In this document: positions 16,977-25,513 of the stretch, one piece after another
How positions within the stretch are numbered: the first letter of the stretch is position 1
Layout: each line of letters begins with the position of its first letter
From: an uncultured Eubacteriales bacterium
GTDB lineage: Bacteria > Bacillota > Clostridia > Oscillospirales > Acutalibacteraceae
Length of the DNA stretch: 55,822 nucleotides
NCBI GenBank assembly: GCA_900315285.1
Contig: OMYO01000008.1
Location: forward strand, 1-55,822
Reading direction: 5' to 3'
Position numbers and translations under genes: made by a program
The notes under the pieces: generated by a model
What the model saw: only the letters and a program-made list of their open reading frames with translations
Database searches by the model: none
Told to the model about the DNA's origin: nothing

Positions 16977-17662
16977 AGCTCGGTCACCTCCACGACGGTG
17001 AGGCTGCCACCGAATATACGGAAGCGCACATTGAAGTTCAGGTATGTGAGGCCGTAGATGCGCTCTGGGTCGTCCTGATACTGAGGGCGCGGGTCGTGGG
17101 AGAGGATGTTTTTGAGCTCGTCCCGGTTTGCCTCCGGAATCTTTGCGAGGAGTTCCGATGGGAAGATGACCTGCAGCGTCAGGTCAGAGAGGGAGGCGGT
17201 GAAGCCCTCGGCGGCATCCGGAATGGAGTCGGAGTAGGGAATGTAGGGCTTGATGTCGAGAATGGGCGTGCCGTCCATGAGGTCGCAGCCCGCCACGCGG
17301 ATGACCGGCCCCTGAGGGGTGTTCAGGTCGACGCCAAGAAGCTGCACCGCGCTGATTCCTATGGGGTTGGGGCGATTCGGCGATCGCGTCGCAAACACTC
17401 CCATCCTCCGGTTACCCCCAAGCCTCGGAGGCCGCACGGTCGGCTGGAACTTATAGGGCTGTCCCTTCCGTTTCTCCAGCACCTCCGAGAACTCCCAGAT
17501 GAGCCAGATATGGCTGAAGTCGGTGAGACCGCGGAGGGCGTCCGGGTTGCGGAATTCGGGCTCCAGGATGATTTGACCCTGCAGCGCGGAATCCACGGTG
17601 CCCTGCCGCGGGAGACCGAACTTGCCCTTGAGATTTGTGTGGTAGATGGCGACGGGTTCCAT
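16973..17662 (-). CDS. trmO: tRNA N6-methyltransferase TrmO (TsaA/YaeB family)
   Basis: A 229-residue protein that methylates N6-threonylcarbamoyladenosine at position 37 of certain tRNAs, using SAM. The family hallmark RPPRLGGNRRMGVFATRSPN (about 78-97) followed by RPNPIGISAV is intact, as are the opening IYHTNLKGKFGLPRQG and DFSHIWLIWEF segments. The C-terminal domain with PEANRDELKNILSHDPRPQYQ is also typical. An AGGAAGTGG site precedes the ATG. It is divergent from alanine racemase. Confidence 0.93.
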   Translation of the reverse strand: MEPVAIYHTNLKGKFGLPRQGTVDSALQGQIILEPEFRNPDALRGLTDFSHIWLIWEFSEVLEKRKGQPYKFQPTVRPPRLGGNRRMGVFATRSPNRPNPIGISAVQLLGVDLNTPQGPVIRVAGCDLMDGTPILDIKPYIPYSDSIPDAAEGFTASLSDLTLQVIFPSELLAKIPEANRDELKNILSHDPRPQYQDDPERIYGLTYLNFNVRFRIFGGSLTVVEVTEL

Positions 17663-17733
17663 GCCCCCACTTCCTTTCCGCTTGGATTCGATGTAAAATT
17701 ATATCATATTTTTATCAGGCAAAGGTGATATCC

Positions 17734-18861
17734 ATGAAACCGCAGAGAGTATACGCAGAGGTGGACCTCGAGGCCATCTGTCACAATGTCCGGGAGTCCA
17801 TGAAAAAAGTCGGCCCGGGCGTCAAGGCCATGACCGTCGTTAAGACAGACGCCTATGGGCACGGTGCCGTCGAGGTGGCCCAAATGCTCAGCGGGATCGG
17901 CATCGCCGGCTTTGCGGTGGCCACGGTGGAAGAGGGCGTGGAACTGCGCACCAGCGGTATCAACCAGCCCATCCTGGTGCTGGGCCATGTATTCCCCGAC
18001 GAATACCAGAAGGCCATCAACCACCACATTACCTTGACGGTGTTTGCGTACGAGAACGCGGCGGCCATCAGCAACGCGGCCAAGGCACTTGATACAACGG
18101 CCAAGGTCCACGTGGCAGTGGACACCGGCATGGGCCGAATAGGGTTCCAGCCCACAGAGGAGAATGTGGAGGAAATCCGCAAAATCTTCGCCCTTCCGAA
18201 CCTGGACGTCGAGGGTGTGTTTACCCACTTTGCCTGCGCGGACTGCGCCGACAAGACATCCCGGGACAATCAGATTCGCATCTTCCTCTCCTATACGAAG
18301 AAACTCAAAGAGGCGGGCTGCAACTTCCGAATTCGTCACATGTGCAACTCCGCCACGGTCATGGAGGGCACGGACAATTATCTGGATATGGTTCGCCTGG
18401 GAATTACCATTTACGGGCTGCTGCCGTCGGATGAGGTGAACCCCGAGAACCTCGACCTTCGTCCGGCCATGAGCCTCGTGAGCCATGTCTCCCATGTGAA
18501 GACAGTCGGCCCGGGTTTCACGGTCAGCTATGGCTCCACTTATGTCACAGACAAGCCGGAGACCACCATTGCCACCGTTCCGGTGGGCTACGGAGACGGT
18601 TATCCGCGCATGCTCTCCAATAAGGGCTACGTCCTCATCCATGGCAAGCGCGCTCCCATTGTGGGCAGAGTCTGCATGGACCAGTTCATGGTGGATGTCT
18701 CGGACATTCCCGAAGTCGCCCAGGGCGACGAGGTGGTCCTGGTCGGCAAGCAGGAGGACGACGAAATCCGCGTCGAAGACCTGTCAGCACTGTGCGGACG
18801 GTTTAATTATGAGTTTGTGTGCGACATCAATAAGAGGGTGCCGAGGGTGTATAAAATCTGA
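17734..18861 (+). CDS. alr: Alanine racemase
   Basis: A 375-residue fold-type III PLP enzyme that makes D-alanine for peptidoglycan. The catalytic lysine is in VVKTDAYGHG (usual form VVKANAYGHG), the cofactor arginine block is near VDTGMGRIGF, the catalytic tyrosine is in FTVSYGSTYVT, followed by VPVGYGDGYPR, and RVCMDQFMVDV closes the active site. I chose the ATG at 17734, preceded by AAAGGTGAT; the open frame extends upstream across trmO's promoter and is not credible there. Confidence 0.95.
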   Translation: MKPQRVYAEVDLEAICHNVRESMKKVGPGVKAMTVVKTDAYGHGAVEVAQMLSGIGIAGFAVATVEEGVELRTSGINQPILVLGHVFPDEYQKAINHHITLTVFAYENAAAISNAAKALDTTAKVHVAVDTGMGRIGFQPTEENVEEIRKIFALPNLDVEGVFTHFACADCADKTSRDNQIRIFLSYTKKLKEAGCNFRIRHMCNSATVMEGTDNYLDMVRLGITIYGLLPSDEVNPENLDLRPAMSLVSHVSHVKTVGPGFTVSYGSTYVTDKPETTIATVPVGYGDGYPRMLSNKGYVLIHGKRAPIVGRVCMDQFMVDVSDIPEVAQGDEVVLVGKQEDDEIRVEDLSALCGRFNYEFVCDINKRVPRVYKI

Positions 18862-18930
18862 GTGAAAAATTACCACCTTTTCCTTTGAGATACAGGAGAG
18901 GGTGGTATTCTGGTATTCAAAGAAAAGCAG

Positions 18931-18947
18931 CTGGCCAACATGGCCAG
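18931..18947 (-). terminator. Terminator of the secreted-protein gene at 18960-19775
   Basis: CTGGCC (18931-18936) and GGCCAG (18942-18947) form a short GC stem with AACAT as loop. On the minus strand it is followed by CTGCTTTTCTTTG. A second inverted repeat, TACCACC/GGTGGTA, flanks it toward alr and could serve the plus strand. Confidence 0.6.
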
Positions 18948-18959
18948 TCGCTAATTGTT

Positions 18960-19775
18960 TTATTCTACAGGGACTGTATTGGAGATACAACCGATAGAGA
19001 TATTGCCCAGTTCTGAAATATTAATATTATTGTTATACTCGTCTGGGGCAAAGATGATATCCACAAAGCAACCGGTGGGATATCCATCAATGATTCCATT
19101 TGTCCCATATGTTTTTTGATTTAGAGATTTGCTCGATAGGGTGATAGGGCTTTCCATCTGCTTTGGGTTTCCCCGGGCAATGATTGTATTGTCAGCTTTC
19201 ACTTCTACTTCCTGAAACCCGTAAAACTGCCTCGTTTGACCTGTGACGTTGGTGATATCACAGATGATGTGAAGATTATTATTGCCATCTCTCAGGAGGT
19301 AGAGGGGTGTCACAATGAAATTTCCACGAACAAAATCAGGGTCTAGTTGATTCTGTAAGGGATAGGCGAGGCTCACTGCTTCAATATTCTTTATCTTAAA
19401 ATGGCTCTTTTCCGTATCCATTGAAACAGGGAGATACCCGACTTTTCCAAACTCTTTATTTTTTGGATTTACCGCTAAATAAGCATCCTTCATGACTACT
19501 CCGTAGTGACCGACAATTTCCGGCACTCTCGGATCGACATTTACAAAGGATCCATCTTCATATTCTTTTTCGAGCTGAGCTGCCGGGTCAGGAAACTGAC
19601 TGTAATATTTTAAATAGTTGATATCCATTTCTGCCAGTAAACGGATGATGTCAACAGGCGATTTCGGATTGGTGCGGGTATTGCTGGAAGCAACTCGCTC
19701 CGCAGAATAAGCGGGGAGGGCAGTAATAGAAACAATGATGAAAAGGCCCAGAAAAATTGAGAAGAATCGTTTCAC
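18960..19775 (-). CDS. Secreted protein of unknown function, paralogue A
   Basis: I do not recognise a characterised family. With a GTG start at 19775 the product has 271 residues, close to its paralogue at 20142-20963, and opens with a clean signal peptide (VKRFFSIFLGLFIIVSITAL, cleavage near AYSA-ERV). An ATG at 19829 is also in frame, but a TATAAT on the minus strand at 19813-19818 puts the likely transcript start downstream of it, which favours the GTG. The mature part repeats the paralogue's blocks: YYSQFPDPAAQLEKEYEDGSF, NKEFGKVGY, IVTPLYLLRDGNNNLHIICD, NVTGQTRQFYGFQEVEVKA, IIDGYPTGCFVDIIF. Likely exported; role unknown. It is more AT-rich than neighbouring genes. Confidence 0.8.
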   Translation of the reverse strand: MKRFFSIFLGLFIIVSITALPAYSAERVASSNTRTNPKSPVDIIRLLAEMDINYLKYYSQFPDPAAQLEKEYEDGSFVNVDPRVPEIVGHYGVVMKDAYLAVNPKNKEFGKVGYLPVSMDTEKSHFKIKNIEAVSLAYPLQNQLDPDFVRGNFIVTPLYLLRDGNNNLHIICDITNVTGQTRQFYGFQEVEVKADNTIIARGNPKQMESPITLSSKSLNQKTYGTNGIIDGYPTGCFVDIIFAPDEYNNNINISELGNISIGCISNTVPVE

Positions 19776-19812
19776 TTTAATGTAAATCAGTCCCTTTTGC
19801 TTTTTTATTATT

Positions 19813-19818
19813 ATTATA
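19813..19818 (-). promoter_or_regulatory. Candidate -10 element of paralogue A
   Basis: TATAAT on the minus strand, within TTGTATATAATAATAATAA. No convincing -35 is visible. It lies between the two possible start codons of the downstream gene and supports the later GTG at 19775. Confidence 0.4.
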
Positions 19819-20039
19819 TACAAAATCATTCTTCTGATAAAGGAATTTAGGCTCTGCCCGAGGTTGGACAGAGCCAGACAATTTACATGTTAGTCAGAAT
19901 GTGAAGCAGTCTGAGCAGAAGAGCAAACATGTTTCTTCCTTTCCGATTGCCGGCCGGTGATCTGAGTATTGGAAAAAGCTTTTTCATGGGACTAGACGAC
20001 GAAATATTACAGGTTGTTTTTTATGTCATAAAATATTTT

Positions 20040-20083
20040 TTGGGCGATTCAGCTTTCTTCTAGAAAATAACTGAATCGCCCAA
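20040..20083. repeat. Hairpin built from two inverted copies of the GGGCGATTCA decamer
   Basis: TTGGGCGATTCAG (20040-20052) and CTGAATCGCCCAA (20071-20083) form a perfect 13-bp stem with an 18-nt loop. Each arm contains one copy of the decamer that recurs through the window. A T-run precedes it and AAAAG follows, so it may also work as a terminator on either strand. It lies in the 366-bp interval between the two paralogous secreted-protein genes. Confidence 0.85.
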
Positions 20084-20095
20084 AAGACATAAGAA

Positions 20096-20129
20096 AAGGC
20101 GTGCTGCAAATACTACTGCAGCACGCCTT
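20096..20129 (-). terminator. Terminator of paralogue B
   Basis: AAGGCGTGCTGCA (20096-20108) pairs perfectly with TGCAGCACGCCTT (20117-20129). On the minus strand it is followed by TTTTCTTATG. It lies 12 bp beyond the stop of the gene at 20142-20963. Confidence 0.85.
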
Positions 20130-20141
20130 CATGTGTGTATT

Positions 20142-20963
20142 TTATTGTACTGACTTTGTAACAGGATTGCTGAATCCGAACAAGATATCGTCCAGAGAGG
20201 ACACATTAACGGTGTCATCGTAAGTGCCCGGTTCGAACACAATGTCAAGAAACCCGCCGGTGGCATAGCCATCGATGATTTTGTTGGAGCCATAGTAGTC
20301 CTTGTCCAGCGGAAGACTGGAATAGACGATGGGATTTGCCATCAGTTTTGGCTCGCCGCTGGCAATGACTTTGTCGCCGGACCGAACCTCAACCTTGTCG
20401 AGACCATAGAATTCCAGACTCTGCCCGGTGACATTCTTTGTGTCACAGATGACGTGGAGGCGGCCGTTGGCATCCTTCAGGATGTACAGGGGAGTAATTA
20501 GAAGCTTGCCGTGGATGTAGTCCGGGTCATTTTGGTTCCGGGAAGGATAGGCAGTGCGGACGGCGGCAATATTACGAATATCCCAATTCTTTCCTTCTTG
20601 GGAACCTTCTACGGTCTGGCGGCCTATTTTCCCGAATTCCTTATTTGTAGAATTATAGGTATCATAAGCATCTCGAAGCGTAACAGCCATGTGGTTCCCT
20701 ATCTCCTCAACCGCAGCGGTATCACGAAGAAATGTCCCATCGCCGAGGTCCTGTTTAAACTGGCCAATTGGGTCTGGCGATTGGCTGTATTTTTTTAATT
20801 CAGCAGCATCCGTTTCGGCTGCGAGCTTGATAAAGCTGGCAATTGAACTAGCAGATGTTCTGGTTGTTGGCATACTTTTCGATGGCGCGGCTATAGCAGA
20901 AACCGCGCAGCATGCGGCGACGATAATACTAAATAGGATGGACAGCAATATCCTCTTTTTCAT
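20142..20963 (-). CDS. Secreted protein of unknown function, paralogue B
   Basis: A 273-residue protein that I cannot assign to a named family. It has a signal peptide (MKKRILLSILFSIIVAACCA, cleavage near AIAA-PSK; the CC could also be read as a weak lipobox). It is clearly homologous over its length to paralogue A at 18960-19775: shared blocks include KKYSQSPDPIGQFKQDLGDG, STNKEFGKIGR, LLITPLYILKDANGRLHVIC, NVTGQSLEFYGLDKVEVR and IIDGYATGGFLDIVFEPGTY. The pair therefore arose by tandem duplication and has diverged. AAGAGGG precedes the ATG. Each copy has its own terminator, so they are separate transcription units. Confidence 0.85.
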   Translation of the reverse strand: MKKRILLSILFSIIVAACCAVSAIAAPSKSMPTTRTSASSIASFIKLAAETDAAELKKYSQSPDPIGQFKQDLGDGTFLRDTAAVEEIGNHMAVTLRDAYDTYNSTNKEFGKIGRQTVEGSQEGKNWDIRNIAAVRTAYPSRNQNDPDYIHGKLLITPLYILKDANGRLHVICDTKNVTGQSLEFYGLDKVEVRSGDKVIASGEPKLMANPIVYSSLPLDKDYYGSNKIIDGYATGGFLDIVFEPGTYDDTVNVSSLDDILFGFSNPVTKSVQ

Positions 20964-21025
20964 TCAAATATCCCTCTTTCTTGATTTGGAAAAAAGTATA
21001 ACCTGTCGTCCTAAAAAAGACAATG

Positions 21026-21071
21026 GGAACAGGTCGGGTTCCAGAAGAAAATCTGAAACCAGACCTGTTCC
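21026..21071 (-). terminator. Minus-strand terminator without an assigned gene
   Basis: GGAACAGGTC (21026-21035) pairs with GACCTGTTCC (21062-21071), with an inner GGTTCCAG/CTGAAACC near-match. On the minus strand it is followed by CATTGTCTTTTTTAGG, a good U-tract. It ends a minus-strand transcript coming from the gene-poor block at 21080-21500, or read-through from the ABC transporter. Confidence 0.7.
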
Positions 21072-21079
21072 GCCATTTG

Positions 21080-21500
21080 CTCAACTTAAATCAGAAATTT
21101 AAGGATAATGCCAATAATGACGGAAAGCATTATAGTTGCCTTTCCGACCGGTCTGTTGTGATGCGCGGCGCTCTAATGGGCCTTGACTTTGACCTATAAA
21201 TATTATGCCAGACCCAAATTGGCATCTTGGCTTTGGAGCCAGTCGCGGCGGGCGCTTTACACCTTTAGGCCCATTTTCGGCAAAAAAGTGTGAAATCATG
21301 GGGGTATCTGGCCGGAAAATCAGACCAACTTCGCTCAAAATTCTTCTTTGGTCTGAATTCTCAGGGCGATTCACCTCTGGAACCCGCCGTAGGTGCCTTG
21401 CCGACATGGAAATCTCACACCAAATGCTCTCGGAAAAAGGAAAAGGTGTGAATTTCATCGAAAAATACCGGGAGGGGGTATCCGATCTCCCATAAAAAAA
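21080..21500. other. Gene-poor block rich in inverted and direct repeats
   Basis: No convincing gene. Open frames on both strands (138 codons minus, 96 codons plus) lack a ribosome site and a plausible composition. Structures seen: ATGCCA/TGGCAT near 21210; TCAGACCAA (21320-21328) with TTGGTCTGA (21348-21356), a perfect 9-bp stem; GGTGTGA/TCACACC arms around 21412-21450; and, on the minus strand, two copies of GATACCCCC followed by ATTTCACAC or ATTCACACC and a T-run. One copy of the GGGCGATTCA decamer is at 21364-21373. A terminator follows on the minus strand at 21026-21071. It could be a structured RNA or the eroded remains of a mobile element. Confidence 0.5.
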
Positions 21501-21506
21501 GACGAC

Positions 21507-21525
21507 TGACCCCACCCAGGGGTCA
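21507..21525 (-). terminator. Terminator of the amino-acid ABC transporter operon
   Basis: TGACCCC (21507-21513) pairs with GGGGTCA (21519-21525). On the minus strand it is followed by GTCGTCTTTTTTTATG. It lies 26 bp after the ATPase gene's stop. Confidence 0.85.
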
Positions 21526-21551
21526 ATCGCCCAAATACAATAGGAAATATT

Positions 21552-22292
21552 TTAGTGGATTTGTGCCAGGAAGTTCTTGAGGCGCTCTGCCTCCGGGTGC
21601 TCGAAGACCTGCTCCGGGCTGCCCTGCTCAAGGATTTGGCCGTGGTCAATGAACAGGATGCGGTCGGCGACGTCGCGGGCAAAGCCCATTTCGTGGGTGA
21701 CCGTGACCATGGTCATGCCATCGCGGGCCAGGTCTTTCATGACGTCCAGGACCTCGCCGACCATTTCGGGGTCGAGGGCGGAGGTGGGCTCGTCGAAGAG
21801 CATGACCTCGGGCTCCATGCAGAGGGCGCGGACAATGGCAATGCGCTGTTGCTGGCCGCCGGAGAGCTGGGACGGATAGGAGTTGGCGCGGTCTCGCAGG
21901 CCGACGCGGTCCAGAAGCTGCAGGGCCCGTTCCTCGGCCTCGGTCTTCGACTCGCCCTTGAGTTTGGTGGGGGCCAGAGTCATGTTGCGGAGGATGGTCA
22001 TGTTCGGGAACAGGTTGAAGTGCTGGAACACCATGCCCATCTTCTGGCGATACTTGTTGATGTCGGTCTTCTTGTCGGTGACATCGGTGCCGTCCACAAT
22101 GATCTTACCGCCAGTGGGAATTTCCAAGAGGTTTAGGCAGCGTAAGAATGTGGACTTGCCGGAGCCCGAGGGCCCAATGACCACGACGACCTCGCCGCGC
22201 TTGATGTCTGTGGTTATGCCGTTCAGGGCGCGGAACCCGTTGGGGTACTGCTTTTCGAGTCCGGTTATTTGGATAAGGGTTTCATCGGTCAC
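21552..22292 (-). CDS. Polar amino-acid ABC transporter ATPase (GlnQ type)
   Basis: A 246-residue ABC ATPase of the polar amino-acid uptake family. Walker A is GPSGSGKST, the Q-loop region [18 protein letters not shown] is typical of GlnQ/HisP, the signature is LSGGQQQR, and Walker B with D-loop is [20 protein letters not shown], followed by the switch histidine in VTHEMGFA. It drives the fused binding protein-permease encoded immediately upstream, which it overlaps by 11 bp. Substrate is probably glutamine or another polar amino acid; the exact ligand cannot be read from the sequence. Confidence 0.95.
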   Translation of the reverse strand: MTDETLIQITGLEKQYPNGFRALNGITTDIKRGEVVVVIGPSGSGKSTFLRCLNLLEIPTGGKIIVDGTDVTDKKTDINKYRQKMGMVFQHFNLFPNMTILRNMTLAPTKLKGESKTEAEERALQLLDRVGLRDRANSYPSQLSGGQQQRIAIVRALCMEPEVMLFDEPTSALDPEMVGEVLDVMKDLARDGMTMVTVTHEMGFARDVADRILFIDHGQILEQGSPEQVFEHPEAERLKNFLAQIH

Positions 22293-23865
22293 TGTTTCTC
22301 AACCTCTTTTCCAGTTTTTTGACGAGACTGCTGAACAGCAGCACGATGCACAGGTAGATGATGGCCACAGCGAACAGCGGCATAAAGGCCGAGAACGTCT
22401 GGCCGCGGATGAGGTCACCGGCCTTGGTCAGGTCGACGATGCCGACATAACCGGCGACGGAGGTCTCCTTCAAGAGGGAGATGAACTCGTTGAGCAGTGT
22501 CGGGAGCACGACCTTAAACATCTGCGGGATGATGATATGCCGCATGGTCTGGAAGTAGTTGAAGCCCAGCGAGCGGCCGGCCTCAAACTGGCCGTTGTCA
22601 ATGGCCATGATGCCGGAGCGGAAGATTTCCGCCACGTAGGCGCCGGAGTTCATACCGAAGACGAGGACCGCAATGACGGTCTCACTGTTGCTGGCGGCGA
22701 AGATGATGAAGTAGCCAATGAGAAGCTGGACGACGACTGGCGTGCCGCGGATGATGGTCAGGTACAGGTTGGCAATAAAGTTCAGGACTTTCATGAGCCC
22801 GTAGGTGAACCCGCCCTTTTTCTCCAGCGACTCCCGGTCCTTGTCCCAGGTGGTACGGATGCCCGCCAGCAAAATGCCGATGATCACACCTAGGATGGCC
22901 GAGAACAGCGTAATAATAAGGGTGCGCCCGAGACCCTGCAGCAGCCATTTCCACTTCTGTCCCTGGACAAAGTTCAGGGAGAACTGCGCCTTCATGCGGC
23001 CCCACCAGGTGTTGCTGTTGTCTCCACCCTGGGCTGTGGTCGTGGCCTTAATATACTTTGCCCGGATTTTTGCCACGGTGCCGTCGGCAATGAGGTCATT
23101 CAGCGCGTTATTGACCTGCCGGAGCAGCTCCGGATTATCCTTTGAGACGGCGATGGAGTATTCCTCGGTCAGATAGGGGACAGGAAGAATCTTTAAGTCG
23201 CTGTTGGCGGCGACAAAACTCTTGGCCGGCAGCTGGTCGATGATGACCGCGTCCACCTTGCTGATTTTCAGTGCCTGGACGGCGTCCGCACCGGTCTTAT
23301 ACTTTGTGACGTGGTCGGAGCCGAACCCGTTCTTGTCCGGGGACTCGTCGGAGTATAGCTGGCCGGTGGTGCCGGTCTGAACGCCCACCATGAAGCTCGG
23401 CTTCGTAACCTTCTTGCCGGAGGCGTCTTTCGTGTAGAAGTCGGCGGACGAGGTATAGGGGCTGTCCTTTCGCACGATGATAGCCTGGACCGACTTCGTG
23501 TAGGGGTCTGTGAAGCTGACGCTCTGCTTGCGCTCCTCACTGACCGTGATTCCCGACATTCCGATGTCGTATTTCCCCGTCTGGACACCCGCCAGGATGG
23601 AGTCGAAGGATACGTCGACAATTTGCAGTTCCATGCCGAGCTTGTCCGCAATGGCCTTTGCCACGGCGGGGTCTATACCCACGACGTCGTTGCCCGACTT
23701 GTACTCGTACGGAGGGAAGTCGGAGCATGTGGCCATGATGAGCGTCTTCTTTTTGGGGGCCGCCCCCGCCGCCAGCGCCGGCACCGCCGTGCCGAACAGG
23801 GTGGTCAGCAGGAGAACCAGGGCCATAAGAAAGTATGGGACCCGTTTCTTTTTGCACATTGGCAT
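22282..23865 (-). CDS. Amino-acid ABC transporter binding protein-permease fusion
   Basis: A 527-residue fusion. A signal peptide ([20 protein letters not shown], cleavage near ALAA) is followed by a family 3 solute-binding domain (about 35-285: [50 protein letters not shown]) and then a permease domain (about 305-527) with several membrane helices and the EAA-like loop [20 protein letters not shown]. Binding protein and permease are usually separate genes; fusions of this kind are known in Firmicutes glutamine transporters. The fusion tethers the receptor to the channel. It is divergent from the radical SAM gene; both share a 71-bp AT-rich promoter region. Confidence 0.93.
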   Translation of the reverse strand: MPMCKKKRVPYFLMALVLLLTTLFGTAVPALAAGAAPKKKTLIMATCSDFPPYEYKSGNDVVGIDPAVAKAIADKLGMELQIVDVSFDSILAGVQTGKYDIGMSGITVSEERKQSVSFTDPYTKSVQAIIVRKDSPYTSSADFYTKDASGKKVTKPSFMVGVQTGTTGQLYSDESPDKNGFGSDHVTKYKTGADAVQALKISKVDAVIIDQLPAKSFVAANSDLKILPVPYLTEEYSIAVSKDNPELLRQVNNALNDLIADGTVAKIRAKYIKATTTAQGGDNSNTWWGRMKAQFSLNFVQGQKWKWLLQGLGRTLIITLFSAILGVIIGILLAGIRTTWDKDRESLEKKGGFTYGLMKVLNFIANLYLTIIRGTPVVVQLLIGYFIIFAASNSETVIAVLVFGMNSGAYVAEIFRSGIMAIDNGQFEAGRSLGFNYFQTMRHIIIPQMFKVVLPTLLNEFISLLKETSVAGYVGIVDLTKAGDLIRGQTFSAFMPLFAVAIIYLCIVLLFSSLVKKLEKRLRNSDR

Positions 23866-23936
23866 TCACCTGATTTTCGATATAATATTTATACCCCAAA
23901 TTATATAGAAAAAACGAATTGTCGAAAAGTGAAAAT

Positions 23937-24821
23937 ATGTACTACTATTCACTGAATCAATATTTCCGGAAAGAATACGGCGAAAAAATCTGGAAGCTGG
24001 CCCTCTCGGCGGCGGAAACCTGCCCGAACCGGGACGGCACCATCGGGACCGGAGGCTGCACGTTCTGTTCCCTCGGCGGCTCCGGGGACTTCGCTGACAC
24101 CGACATTGACCGGGCGAAGGAGCGGGTCCGACGCAAGGGCCCGGGCACCCGGTATGTAGCGTATTATCAGAGCTACACCGGGACCTACGGAAATCTGGAT
24201 GAGTTGTTTCGTATCTACAACGATGCGGCGGAGCGGCAGGATGTTGCGGCGGTCTCCATCGGGACCCGGCCGGACTGTCTCGGCCCCGATGTGCTCGACC
24301 GCCTCAGCGAGTTGCGGCAGAAGAAGCCCGTCTGGGTGGAACTGGGGCTGCAGACGTCGCGTGAAGATACGGCGCAACGCGTGCATCGCGGATACCCGAA
24401 TGAAGTCTATGAGCAGGCCGTAGCGACACTTCGGGAGCGGGATATCCTCCCGGTGACCCACGTCATCCTCGGCCTCCCGGGCGAGACCTATGACGACATG
24501 CAGGCCTCCGTAGAATATGCTTGCCGCTGCGGCACCTGGGGCCTGAAGCTCCAGCTGCTCCATGTGCTGACCGGCACGGAACTGGCAAGGGAATACCTGG
24601 CTGGAGAGTTCCGCACGCTGGAACAGGAAGAATATATTGACATCATCTGCCGGCTTCTTCCGAAAATTCCGGAGGATGTGGTCATCCACCGGCTTACGGG
24701 GGACGGACCGAAGAACCAGCTCATTGCCCCGCTCTGGAGCGGAAACAAACGCGCCGTCCTGAACGGCATGAACCGGGCGCTGCGGGAACGCGGCGTCGTC
24801 CAGGGGAGTGACTTGAAATGA
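23937..24821 (+). CDS. TIGR01212-type (YhcC) radical SAM protein
   Basis: A 294-residue radical SAM protein of the YhcC group, function not established. The N-terminal cysteine cluster CPNRDGTIGTGGCTFC differs from the plain CxxxCxxC and is typical of the group; SIGTRPDCL, VELGLQTS and HVILGLPGETYDDM follow the family's core order. I prefer the ATG at 23937 (MYYYSLNQYF); a TTG at 23919 would add six residues. Its stop overlaps the start of the metallophosphatase as ATGA, so the two are co-translated. Confidence 0.88.
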   Translation: MYYYSLNQYFRKEYGEKIWKLALSAAETCPNRDGTIGTGGCTFCSLGGSGDFADTDIDRAKERVRRKGPGTRYVAYYQSYTGTYGNLDELFRIYNDAAERQDVAAVSIGTRPDCLGPDVLDRLSELRQKKPVWVELGLQTSREDTAQRVHRGYPNEVYEQAVATLRERDILPVTHVILGLPGETYDDMQASVEYACRCGTWGLKLQLLHVLTGTELAREYLAGEFRTLEQEEYIDIICRLLPKIPEDVVIHRLTGDGPKNQLIAPLWSGNKRAVLNGMNRALRERGVVQGSDLK

Positions 24822-25513
24822 TCACCACAAAATATGAAATCCGCACAGACCGCATTGTCGGCAACCGCAGACTGGTTCTGCTCTCTGACCTGCACAATGT
24901 GCCTTATGGCAAGGTGCTGAAACTCACGAAGGCGGCAGAGCCGGACATCATTCTTGTTGCGGGGGACCTGGTGGACCGCCACCGCAAGACCTACAGGCGC
25001 GTGCTTCCGTTCCTGCGGGAGTGCGTTGCCATTGCGCCGACGTTTTTCTCGTATGGCAACCATGAGGTGAAATTCCCTGCCATCTCCGCCAAGGAGTTCC
25101 GCTCCACCGGGGTCACGCTGCTGGACAATTCGTGGGCGTATTGGAACGACCTGTGCATCGCCGGCCTTACCCCCTACACTTTGGGCGATTGGCTCCCTGA
25201 CTTCGAACGTCAGACCGCCTTTCGCATCCTGCTGACCCACGAACCGGAATACTACTTCGAGGGTCCCGTCCTGCAGGACCATGACATTGACCTCATCCTT
25301 GCCGGACACGTCCACGGCGGGCAGATCCGCCTGCCGGGGAATATCGGACTTTTTGCGCCGGAGCAGGGTCTTTTTGCCAAGTATGTCCACGGCCAGTATG
25401 GCAACATGATTATCGGCGCCGGGCTGTGCAACTCCGCCCGGCCGCTCATTCCGCGCATCAACAACCCCACTGAGGTGGTTGTTGTCGACTTGATAGGAGG
25501 AAAATCAAATTGA
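24818..25513 (+). CDS. Metallophosphoesterase (YaeI-like)
   Basis: A 231-residue calcineurin-like phosphoesterase. All metal-binding motifs are present: SDLHN, GDLVDRH, GNHEVKF, and the paired histidine block AGHVHGGQIRLP. There is no signal peptide, unlike many YaeI/YkuE homologues that carry an N-terminal export signal or anchor, so it is probably cytoplasmic. Family members include the lipid phosphatase YkuE; the substrate here is unknown. It overlaps the radical SAM gene by 4 bp and the MATE gene by 4 bp, forming a three-gene operon. Confidence 0.88.
   Translation: MITTKYEIRTDRIVGNRRLVLLSDLHNVPYGKVLKLTKAAEPDIILVAGDLVDRHRKTYRRVLPFLRECVAIAPTFFSYGNHEVKFPAISAKEFRSTGVTLLDNSWAYWNDLCIAGLTPYTLGDWLPDFERQTAFRILLTHEPEYYFEGPVLQDHDIDLILAGHVHGGQIRLPGNIGLFAPEQGLFAKYVHGQYGNMIIGAGLCNSARPLIPRINNPTEVVVVDLIGGKSN

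Noticed and set aside
21099..21515. 138-codon minus-strand and 96-codon plus-strand (21205-21495) frames
   Set aside because: The first starts inside the ABC operon terminator; neither has a ribosome site, and both run through inverted repeats.
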